A stretch of DNA of 64,000 nt from CAZOGW01 sp964579415. GTDB lineage: Bacteria > Actinomycetota > Acidimicrobiia > Spongiisociales > UBA5794. A program made the position numbers and the translations under genes. The stretch lies in NCBI GenBank assembly GCA_964579415.1, contig CAZOGW010000001.1:24271-88270 (forward strand), in the 5' to 3' direction. Below, piece after piece: positions 57,268-64,000 of this stretch. The notes below the pieces were generated by a model. The model had not been told where the DNA came from. It saw only the letters and a program-made list of their open reading frames with translations, and did no database searches. The first letter of the stretch is position 1; every line of letters starts with the position of its first letter.

Positions 57268-60113
57268 TCAGCCGCGATCCCTCGGCGGGGTGGGCACGCC
57301 GTCGAGATGCACCGGGACCAGGACGGTTGCGGTGAACTCGCTGGTTCCGCAGTCGTCCGTGATGGTGTAGGTGATGGTGTACACCCGACCCTCGCCCCGG
57401 CTCTCCCGGGTGGCGCGGAGGCGGAAGTGGGTGTCGTCGATGATGGTGATGTCCCGGGCACCCCGGATCTCCTCGTTCGAGGTGACCCCGACCAACTCCA
57501 CCGTGACCTCACCGGTGGCCCCGACCACGTCGATGGCCACCTCCACCGGCAGGATCTTGGAGTCGGCCGGCCACAGCACCGCCGGGTTGGCGGTCGCCGT
57601 CGCCTCCGGCAACGGGCACAGGTCGCCGGCGACGCCGACGATCACCGGGTCGTGGTCCGAGGTGCGGAACTCGTCGGGTGCGAACAGGGAGTCGATCTGT
57701 CCCGCCGTCTTGAAGTTGGTGTTGAAGTCGAGGACGCTGGCCTCGTCGGCGTTGATGTGGTACTTGGCTGCACCCGTGATCTTGGGCGTCAGGCTGGCCG
57801 ACGCCAGTGCGTAGTCCAAGTAGCCCCACTGCCCGTCGAACACGTAGCTGTAAGTCCGCTCACCACCGAAGGCACGACCCAGGTCGGTGTACCCGGCGGC
57901 CAGGAACACGTCGATGGGGTCCTCCTTGGCGTACGAATTGAGGTCGCCGATCACCATGTAGTCGGAGTCCTCCGCACCGGTCGGGTTGGATGCCAGCCAG
58001 TCGACGATGGCAAGAGCACCCTGGACCCGGGTGGCGTTCCAGCAAGCCTGACCGTCGCCCTGATCGGTGTCGGCGCCGGTCGACCCGTCGCAGCCCTTCG
58101 ACTTGAGATGGTTGACCGCGACCGTCAGCACCTCGCCGTTGAGGTCGAAGGTCTGCGCCAGCACCGGGCGGTGCCGGTTGTCGGCAAACCGCGGATCGAC
58201 CGCCGAGGTGAGGATGGCGTGGCTCCCCACCGGCGTCGCCGATGCGGTCTTGTAGATGAAGCCGGTCTTGATGGCGTCGGTGCCGATGGTGCCGGTGTTG
58301 ATGTACGCCCAGGTTCCGGGCTCGCTGAGCTCGTTGAGCCCGGCGACGATGTCCGCCAGCGGCTCCACGCCCTGGGTGTTCTCCAGCTCGATGAGCCCGA
58401 CGATGTCGGCGTCCATCTGCTCGAGCGCCCGCAGCAGCTTGACCCGCTGGCGCTGCAGCTCGAAGGCCGACTCGGCGCCGCGGCACTGGTGCGGGAACCC
58501 GGTCGGCCCGCAGTTGGTACCGGAGATGTTGGTGGTCAGGAAGTAGTTGAGGACGTTGAACGCCGCCACCTTGCCGACACCGCCGACCTGGGGAGCGCCC
58601 TCCGGCCGGGCGTTGGCCGGCGCGAAGTTGGGCACCACCCCACCGGGAACGGCACCGGTGTCGCTCAGGTCGCCAACGACGCGGAGCCGGTAGTTGTTGG
58701 GCGAGGCGGCGTTGCCCGCCCAGCCGTAGGTGAGCACGCCGGTGGCGCCGGTGACTGTGTCCCCGCCCCGCAGCGGGTTGGCCGCGGAGAGCGGGTTGCC
58801 GCCACGCCCGAACAAGATCGGGTCGGGGTTCTGGTCGTTGAGATGGTCGTCGATGATGATCCGGTTACGGTTGTTTGCCGCCTGCAGGGCAGCCGCCGGA
58901 GCGCCGGGCTCGACGACGCTGGTGGGCTGCATCAGCGTCTCGCCGGCCGAGGCCACCACCTGACCGAAGCGGCCGAGCTGGAACATCTCGGTGACGTAGA
59001 GAGTCTGGGTGAAGCTCACCAGCATCCCCTCGTAGGCCTCGAGGTCGGCGACGTCGGCGACGGGCAGGGTCACCGGCGCCGGGGTCACCGTGGCGCCCTC
59101 GGCGACGACGCTGAGGCTCTCGGGGAAATTGAGCTGGGTCTGGCCCTCGAACTCGGCAACCACCCCGGCGACCCGCACCACGTCGCCCAGATCGACGAGG
59201 TTCTCGTTGCCATGGAAGACGAAGATCCCCTCAGAGGTCAGCGGGTCGGCGTCACGGTCGGCGTCCTCCTCCTGGACGTAAAAGCCGCGGATGGCAGGGG
59301 CAGCACCTTCGTAATCACCGACGACGACACCCTCGATGAGGACACGCTGGCCCACCAGCGGGCTGGTCGCGCCGGTGCCCTGGACCGCGTGGATCTTGGT
59401 CACCTCGAGCGGGGGGCTCACCGTCACCGACTGGGCGCATGTCCCGGTCTGTGGTGTGGCGTCGTTGTTGGTGGCGGTGACGGTCACCGCATAGCTGCCG
59501 GCGGGCACGTCGGCGCTGACCGCCAGCGTGGCGGTTGCCGTGCCTCCGGGTGCACCGGCCGGGACCACGTCGACGGCGGCGATGGTTCCCGCCACCGGGT
59601 TGGGGTCGACGGCGGTGACGGCGATGTTGACCACGATGCCGTCGGCGTCGGTGGCGCTGAGCGGCGCGGTGCCGCCGTTGCCGACGGTGACCACCAGCGG
59701 CGGGGCGCAGGTGGCGACCACGGGCTGGTTGGTGGGAGCGTCGCAGTCGGGGGCGTCGTGGGCGCCGAGGAACGTGAACGTGTCCTGCGGGTGGACGATC
59801 CACTCCACCGAGGCGTCGAANNNNNNNNNNNNNNNNNNNNNNNNNNNNNNNNNNNNNNNNNNNNNNNNNNNNNNNNNNNNNNNNNNNNNNNNNNNNNNNN
59901 NNNNNNNNNNNNNNNNNNNNTCCCGTTGTAGATCTCCAGGGCCTTGTTGAAGCTGGAGCCCTCGATGTACTCGGAGATGACGAGGTCGTCCGTGGCGGCG
60001 GCAGCTGCGGAGGTGGCCCCGCTCGCCGCCGGGACCACGGCGATCATCGTAACCGCCATCAACCCGGCAAGGAGTACACGCAGCGAGCGCCTCCCTGTCA
60101 CAACGTTCCCCAT
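57268..60113 (-). CDS. ExeM/NucH-type secreted endonuclease, interrupted by a gap
   Basis: Extracellular nuclease of the ExeM/NucH family. From the ATG at 60113 (GGGG before it) come a signal peptide (LRVLLAGLMAVTMIAVVPA) and the lamin-tail start DDLVISEYIEGSSFNKALEI. A 100-N gap (59821-59920) follows. After the gap come the rest of the lamin-tail domain, a Big/cadherin-like segment (VSADVPAGSYAVTVTATNN), an OB-fold domain (RVLIEGVVVGDY) and the endonuclease/exonuclease/phosphatase domain. The last has VGKVAAFNVLNYF, GLIELEN, NHLKSKGCDG, VIGDLNSYAKEDP and FRTSDHDPVIVG. The frames on the two sides of the gap differ, because the gap length is arbitrary. A beta-rich tail ends the protein. Confidence 0.9.
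59821..59920. other. Assembly gap (100 N) inside the nuclease gene
   Basis: Exactly 100 N, a placeholder. The coding frames to the left and right are out of phase by this spacing, showing the true length differs from 100. Confidence 0.99.
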
Positions 60114-60240
60114 GTGTTACCCCTTTGTGTGACCCCGCGGCGACCTCTGTCTCCCGGCGCCGCGCTCGGCCAACGCTAGCCCACGCCCACGACGGGTGCA
60201 TGAGGAATAGTTGAACGGGAGATGACGGAAGGCCTCCACT

Positions 60241-60270
60241 GGATACCGGATACCGGATACTGAATACTGA
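60241..60270. repeat. Heptamer-repeat element M, variant units, in a divergent region
   Basis: Units GGATACC, GGATACC, GGATACT, GAATACT end 4 bp before the SulP start codon. This is the only element in a divergent promoter region; its unit differs from the common TACTTGG form. Confidence 0.75.
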
Positions 60271-60274
60271 CCCG

Positions 60275-62017
60275 ATGCATCGATCCGAGCTGGCGCCGGG
60301 GCTGGACAGGCTGTCGCGATACGAGAGGGGATGGCTGCGAGGCGACGTCGTGGCCGGGATCACCGTCGCCGCCTACCTGATCCCCCAGGCGATGGCCTAT
60401 GCCGAGGTGGCCGGGCTTCCCGCCGTGGTGGGGCTGTGGACGGCGATGGGGGCGATGACCGTGTACGCCATCCTCGGGTCGTCCCGGCAGCTGTCCGTCG
60501 GTCCCGAGTCGACCACGGCGTTGATGGCGGCGGCCGCGGTGGGTCCTCTGGCGATGGGCGACCCGGGACGGTACGCCATGCTGTCGGCGGCGCTGTGCCT
60601 CATCGTGGCGGGCCTGTGCCTGGTTGCCTGGGTGGCCCGGCTCGGCTTCCTCGCCGACCTGCTCTCCAAACCGGTGCTGGTGGGCTACATGGCCGGCGTC
60701 GCCGTGATAATGATCGCCGGCCAGCTCGACACCTTCGCCGGCCTCGAGTCGGCGGATGGAAGCCCGCCTGCGGAGATCGGCTCGTTCCTCGTGAGCCTCG
60801 GCGACGCCCACGGGCCGACGCTGCTCCTCGGTGGTGTCGTGCTCGCCTTCCTGTTCGTAGGGAGCCGCCTCTACCCGCGGGCGCCGGTGCCCCTCATCGC
60901 CATCCTCGCCGCGGCCGTGGCCGCTGCTCTCCTCGACCTCGGCGAGGACGGTGTCGAGCTGGTCGGAGCCATCCCCGTCGGGCTGCCGGTACCACGGCTA
61001 CCCGCGGCCACGCTGGCGGACGTGGGAGCCTTGCTCCTCCCCGCGGTGGGTGTCACGGTGGTGGCATACACCGACAACGCCATCACCGGCCGCGCCTTCG
61101 CCTCCCGCGGCGAGTACACCGTGGACGCCAACCAGGAGCTGCTCGCCCTCGGTGGCGCCAACGTCGCCGCCGGCCTGATGCAGGGATTCCCGGTGAGCAG
61201 CTCGGGTAGCCGTACCGTGATCGGGGACACCCTGGGAGCCCGCAGCCAGCTCTACTCGCTGGTGGCGGTGGCCGTCGTCGTGGTCACGCTGCTGTTCCTC
61301 GGCGGCGTGCTCGCATCGTTCCCGGAGACCGCCCTGGCGGCGGTGGTGATCTGGGCTGCGGTGAAGCTGATCGACGTCGCCGAACTCCACCGCATCGCCC
61401 GGTTCCGCCGCAGCGAGTTGGTGCTGGCGCTGGCGACGACGGTTGCGGTGCTGGTCGTCGGCATCCTGTACGGGGTGCTGGTGGCCGTGGGCTTGTCCAT
61501 CCTCGACCTGCTGCGCCGCGTCGCCCGCCCCCACGACGGGATCCTCGGCTTCGTACCCGGCGTGGCCGGCATGCACGACATCGACGACCATCCCGCAGCC
61601 CGGCAGATCCCCGGGCTTGTGGTCTACAGGTACGACGCGCCGCTGTTCTTCGCCAATGCCGAGGACTTCAAGAGCCGTGCGCTGGCCTCGCTCGACGAGG
61701 CCGAGGGGCCGGTGGAATGGATGCTGCTCAACTTCGAGGCCAACATCCACATCGATCTGACCTCGGTCGACGCTCTCGACGAGATCCGCGAGGCACTGGA
61801 GCGGCGCGACGTGGTGCTGGCGCTGGCCCGGGTCAAGCACGAGATGCACGCAGAGCTCGTGCAGGCCGGCTTCGTCGACCGCATCGGGGCCGACCACGTC
61901 TTCGCCACGCTGCCCACGGCCGTGGTGGCCTTCGTCGACGAATACACCGCCCGCCACGGCTCACCCCCGCCGGGAGTGGTGCCGCCCAACCCTCCCGAGC
62001 CGCCGGTCATCTCCTGA
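60275..62017 (+). CDS. SulP-family anion transporter with STAS domain
   Basis: SLC26/SulP-type permease for sulfate, bicarbonate or another anion, 580 residues. The membrane domain has GDVVAGITVAAYLIPQAMAY (the SulP signature), ILGSSRQLSVGPESTTALM and GFPVSSSGSRTVIGDTLGAR, with about twelve segments. The cytoplasmic STAS domain (about 455-560) has PGLVVYRYDAPLFFANAEDF and DLTSVDALDEIREAL. The family is well assigned but the substrate is not. The ATG directly follows repeat element M with no clear Shine-Dalgarno site. The next gene starts 3 bp after its stop. Confidence 0.94.
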   Translation: MHRSELAPGLDRLSRYERGWLRGDVVAGITVAAYLIPQAMAYAEVAGLPAVVGLWTAMGAMTVYAILGSSRQLSVGPESTTALMAAAAVGPLAMGDPGRYAMLSAALCLIVAGLCLVAWVARLGFLADLLSKPVLVGYMAGVAVIMIAGQLDTFAGLESADGSPPAEIGSFLVSLGDAHGPTLLLGGVVLAFLFVGSRLYPRAPVPLIAILAAAVAAALLDLGEDGVELVGAIPVGLPVPRLPAATLADVGALLLPAVGVTVVAYTDNAITGRAFASRGEYTVDANQELLALGGANVAAGLMQGFPVSSSGSRTVIGDTLGARSQLYSLVAVAVVVVTLLFLGGVLASFPETALAAVVIWAAVKLIDVAELHRIARFRRSELVLALATTVAVLVVGILYGVLVAVGLSILDLLRRVARPHDGILGFVPGVAGMHDIDDHPAARQIPGLVVYRYDAPLFFANAEDFKSRALASLDEAEGPVEWMLLNFEANIHIDLTSVDALDEIREALERRDVVLALARVKHEMHAELVQAGFVDRIGADHVFATLPTAVVAFVDEYTARHGSPPPGVVPPNPPEPPVIS

Positions 62018-62020
62018 CGC

Positions 62021-62710
62021 ATGGCTCGCTTCCTTCTCGTCCATGGAGCCTGTCACGGCGGTTGGTGCTGGGAGCGGGTGTCACCCCTCCTCATCGCCAT
62101 GGGCCATTCGGCTTCGGCGCCGGACCTGCCCTGCGAGGACATGGGCGCCGCGTGGGAGGACTACGTCGATGTTGCCGAGGCGTCGCTGGGCGGCGGCAAC
62201 GACAGCCTGGTGGTGGTGGGACATTCCCTCGGTGCCGTCACGGCCACGGCGGTGGCGGCGCGCCGGCCCACCCGCCGGCTGGCCATCGTCGCCGGGATCA
62301 TCGCCTCACCGGGTACCAGCCTCAGCGACCTGCGCGACATCGATGCCGGTCGGGACGTGCCGATGCGTCCGGACGACTACGAGCAGGACGGTCACGGCCG
62401 CTTCCGGTTCACCTCCGGCGGCGCCCGGCGCCTGCTCTATCACGAGTGTCCCGACGCCGTCGCTGCCGCTGCCGCGCTTCGCCTGCGCTTCCAGGCGTCG
62501 ATGTGGCGGCGGGTGGTCCCGTTCGATACCCGGCCCGACACCGAGATCGTGTCGGTGGTGTGCCGGCGTGATCGCGTCGTCGATCCGGAGTGGTCCCGGG
62601 TCCGCTCGCGGGAGCGGCTCGGCGTCGAGGCCGTCGAGATCGACACCGATCACTCGCCGATGCTGTCTCGCCCCGAGCCGTTGGTGGATCTGCTTGTGAA
62701 AGGTTTGTGA
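62021..62710 (+). CDS. Alpha/beta-hydrolase
   Basis: Single-domain alpha/beta-hydrolase of 229 residues. The start FLLVHGACHGGWCWERVSPL holds the oxyanion hole (HG). The nucleophile elbow is VVVGHSLGAVTA (Ser in GHSLG), the acid is probably in VVCRRDRVVDPEW and the catalytic His in EIDTDHSPMLSRPEPL. The pattern resembles plant methylesterase/hydroxynitrile-lyase-type bacterial relatives. The substrate is unknown. It begins 3 bp after the SulP stop, so the two are co-transcribed. Confidence 0.9.
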   Translation: MARFLLVHGACHGGWCWERVSPLLIAMGHSASAPDLPCEDMGAAWEDYVDVAEASLGGGNDSLVVVGHSLGAVTATAVAARRPTRRLAIVAGIIASPGTSLSDLRDIDAGRDVPMRPDDYEQDGHGRFRFTSGGARRLLYHECPDAVAAAAALRLRFQASMWRRVVPFDTRPDTEIVSVVCRRDRVVDPEWSRVRSRERLGVEAVEIDTDHSPMLSRPEPLVDLLVKGL

Positions 62711-62715
62711 GGAGG

Positions 62716-62742
62716 AGTATTCAGTATTCAGTATTCAGTACC
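62716..62742. repeat. Heptamer-repeat element N, variant units
   Basis: Three units of GTATTCA followed by GTACCA, starting 5 bp after the hydrolase stop (GGAGGA lies between). The unit TATTCAG differs from the TACTTGG form but keeps the 7-bp period. Confidence 0.8.
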
Positions 62743-62800
62743 AGGAGAGGGCGGGGGCGCCGCTAGTGTGCCCGGGAATCCGGTCGAGACGGGAGAGTGG

Positions 62801-63412
62801 GTGAGCAGGCGCAGCCGCCGGTATCTTGTGGTCGTGTTGGCGACCGCCATTTCATTGGCGGCATGCACAGGAGGGGACGGCGCCGAGACCACTACCACGG
62901 CGCCCGCCGCGGGAGACGAGCAGCCGGGCGGAGATGTCGAGCAGGCTGCGGCCCTGGTGGAACAGGCGCTGGCGCTTCACGCAGCAGGCGATCTCACCGG
63001 CGCCGCCGATCTCTACCGCCAGGCGCTCGACCTCGACCCTGGCAACAAGTTCGCCCACTACAACCTGGGCGTCATCGCCGGTACCCAGGGCGACACGGTC
63101 ACCGCCGACTACCACTACCGGCTGGCGACCACCATCGACCCCCACTTCGAGGCGGCGCTGTTCAACCTCGGCGTCCTCCTCGACCAGGCGGGCGCCAGGG
63201 AAGAGTCGATCGTCATCTACCAGCGCGTGATGCTGGTGAACCCCGACAACGCCGACGCCGCCCTCAATCTCGGTCTGGCGCTGCTGGACGCCGGGCAGGT
63301 CGAAGACGGGACCGGATGGATCGAGCGGGCAGTCGAGCTCAACCCCGCCATCTCGGTGCCGGAGATCTCGACGACAACCGCACCGGAGGAGACCTCGACG
63401 ACCACACCATAG
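62801..63412 (+). CDS. TPR-repeat lipoprotein
   Basis: 203-residue lipoprotein. The GTG at 62801 is chosen because GGGAG lies 6-8 nt upstream and the signal (RRYLVVVLATAISLAAC) is then compact; a GTG at 62768 is possible. A Thr-rich linker (ETTTTAPAAG) is followed by about four tetratricopeptide repeats (EQALALHAAGDLTGAADLYR, LDPGNKFAHYNLGVIAGTQG, DPHFEAALFNLGVLLDQAGA, NPDNADAALNLGLALLDAGQ). A second Thr-rich tail ends the protein. It is probably a scaffold at the outer face of the membrane. The gene partner is unknown. Confidence 0.85.
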   Translation: MSRRSRRYLVVVLATAISLAACTGGDGAETTTTAPAAGDEQPGGDVEQAAALVEQALALHAAGDLTGAADLYRQALDLDPGNKFAHYNLGVIAGTQGDTVTADYHYRLATTIDPHFEAALFNLGVLLDQAGAREESIVIYQRVMLVNPDNADAALNLGLALLDAGQVEDGTGWIERAVELNPAISVPEISTTTAPEETSTTTP

Positions 63413-63461
63413 GCAGCCCCATCACTCCCTGGTTGTGGCGCCAACGTGCTACCGGTTCCGC

Positions 63462-64000
63462 TCAGGAAGCCTGCTGGCAGACGACGTAGGCCTTCAGACC
63501 CACGGTCGGATTGCCGAAGATGGGCAGCGTGATCCGCTGGACACGGGCCACCCAGGTTCCGCTCGGCCCTGTCGCCTGGGGGTAGGAGCCGACGATGGCG
63601 ACCGTGCCCGACTGGACCGTGCTGACCTCGGCGCCTCCGGAGACCAGCACCGAGTTGTCCTGGCAGCTAGCCGTGACCTGGAGTGTCTGGTTGCCGGTGA
63701 GATTCTGCTGAACCTCCTGCTGGTAGATCAGGAGCTGTCCGATCTGCCCCACGGGACCCTGCGGGCCGATAGGGCCCTGCGGTCCCGGCGGACCCACGGG
63801 CCCGATCGGACCCTCAGGACCGACCGGACCTATCGGGCCTTGAGGCCCCTCCGCACCAACCGGGCCGGTCGCGCCCGTGTCACCTTGCGGACCCGGCTCA
63901 CCCTCAGGACCAACCGGGCCGACCGGACCTGTGGGACCTTCCGGACCAACCTCACCCTGCGGCCCCTGCTCACCCTGCGGGCCCTGCTCGCCTTGCGGAC
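63462..64000 (-). CDS. Collagen-like repeat protein, 5' part outside window
   Basis: The gene runs in from the right edge. The visible chain is ~178 residues. The first ~85 are Gly-X-Y triplets (GPQGEQGPQGEVGPEGPTG and so on) rich in Pro, Gln and Glu, as in bacterial collagen-like proteins. A non-repeat C-terminal domain follows (VGQIGQLLIYQQEVQQNLTG, LQVTASCQDNSVLVSGGAEV, ending LKAYVVCQQAS). Its two cysteines may form a disulfide in a beta-sandwich trimerising head. The ATG at 63797 is inside the collagen stretch and is not the start. Probably a cell-surface or secreted fibre. Confidence 0.88.
   Translation of the reverse strand, partial: PQGEQGPQGEQGPQGEVGPEGPTGPVGPVGPEGEPGPQGDTGATGPVGAEGPQGPIGPVGPEGPIGPVGPPGPQGPIGPQGPVGQIGQLLIYQQEVQQNLTGNQTLQVTASCQDNSVLVSGGAEVSTVQSGTVAIVGSYPQATGPSGTWVARVQRITLPIFGNPTVGLKAYVVCQQAS

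Noticed and set aside
56371..59931. Plus-strand open frame of 1186 codons
   Set aside because: It is antisense to the MFS, HIT and ExeM genes, has no family motif, and includes the N gap. High GC produces such shadows.
63462..63797. Short complete gene starting at the ATG at 63797
   Set aside because: The Gly-X-Y pattern continues in frame upstream to the window edge, so this ATG is internal.

Overview
The window looks like a contig from an uncultured, high-GC actinobacterium. Genes are tightly packed, GTG/TTG starts are frequent, and 4-bp ATGA/GTGA overlaps are common. The gene set includes OmpR two-component, LCP, caa3-type oxidase and vapBC genes. An Acidimicrobiia-like lineage is my guess but cannot be proven from sequence alone. 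Runs of N at 16615-16714, 32639-32648 and 59821-59920 show a scaffolded draft or metagenome assembly. I saw no rRNA, no tRNA I could support, no CRISPR array and no insertion sequence. No gene-free stretch exceeds 300 bases.

Layout. 1-6026 (minus): molybdenum hydroxylase (CO dehydrogenase/xanthine dehydrogenase family) genes with their maturation set: coxD, coxE, two XdhC/CoxI proteins, coxG, coxS and the start of coxL. One vapBC module sits inside this cluster and another just upstream of it (6036-6688). 6807-10365: exonuclease VII (xseB-xseA) divergent from a ClC channel with CBS and TrkA-C-like domains. 10427-14120: a cysteine desulfurase-like protein, ManC, a small membrane protein followed by a structured terminator region, and a MarR regulator. 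14206-19200: a HerA-like ATPase, a CBS protein and a two-component system. 19396-23748: a secreted acidic protein, YceI, then VTC/DUF4956 divergent from CotH. 23828-27167: a principal-like sigma factor and a DUF255 thioredoxin-domain protein. 27189-31059: a zinc-ribbon membrane protein and an unusual CpsD-like ATPase-LCP fusion. 31252-37082 (minus): an oligopeptide-type ABC operon whose substrate-binding protein is circularly permuted. 37320-39182: two membrane proteins, one sharing an undescribed C-terminal domain with the zinc-ribbon protein. 39231-45628 (minus): the caa3 oxidase operon ctaC-D-E-F plus ctaG and two lipoproteins. 45711-55342: malic enzyme, a RodZ-like protein, an SMP-30 protein, a MacB-type ABC exporter, a ferredoxin, an MBL hydrolase, a CBS protein and HflX. 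55420-64000: an MFS transporter with a HIT protein, an ExeM-type secreted nuclease, a SulP transporter, a hydrolase, a TPR lipoprotein and a collagen-like protein.

How it fits together. The molybdenum hydroxylase (possibly CO-oxidising) and the caa3 terminal oxidase suggest an aerobic heterotroph able to scavenge trace electron donors. The oligopeptide importer, SulP carrier, secreted nuclease and phosphate-linked VTC gene fit a nutrient-scavenging life. The LCP fusion, ManC and RodZ-like protein point to surface polysaccharide and envelope assembly.

The most striking non-genic feature is a family of about fourteen intergenic elements built from 7-bp units with a GTAYT-type core (for example TACTTGG). 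They are often arranged as two inverted arms, mostly at gene 3' ends, and often supply the stop codon of the neighbouring gene.
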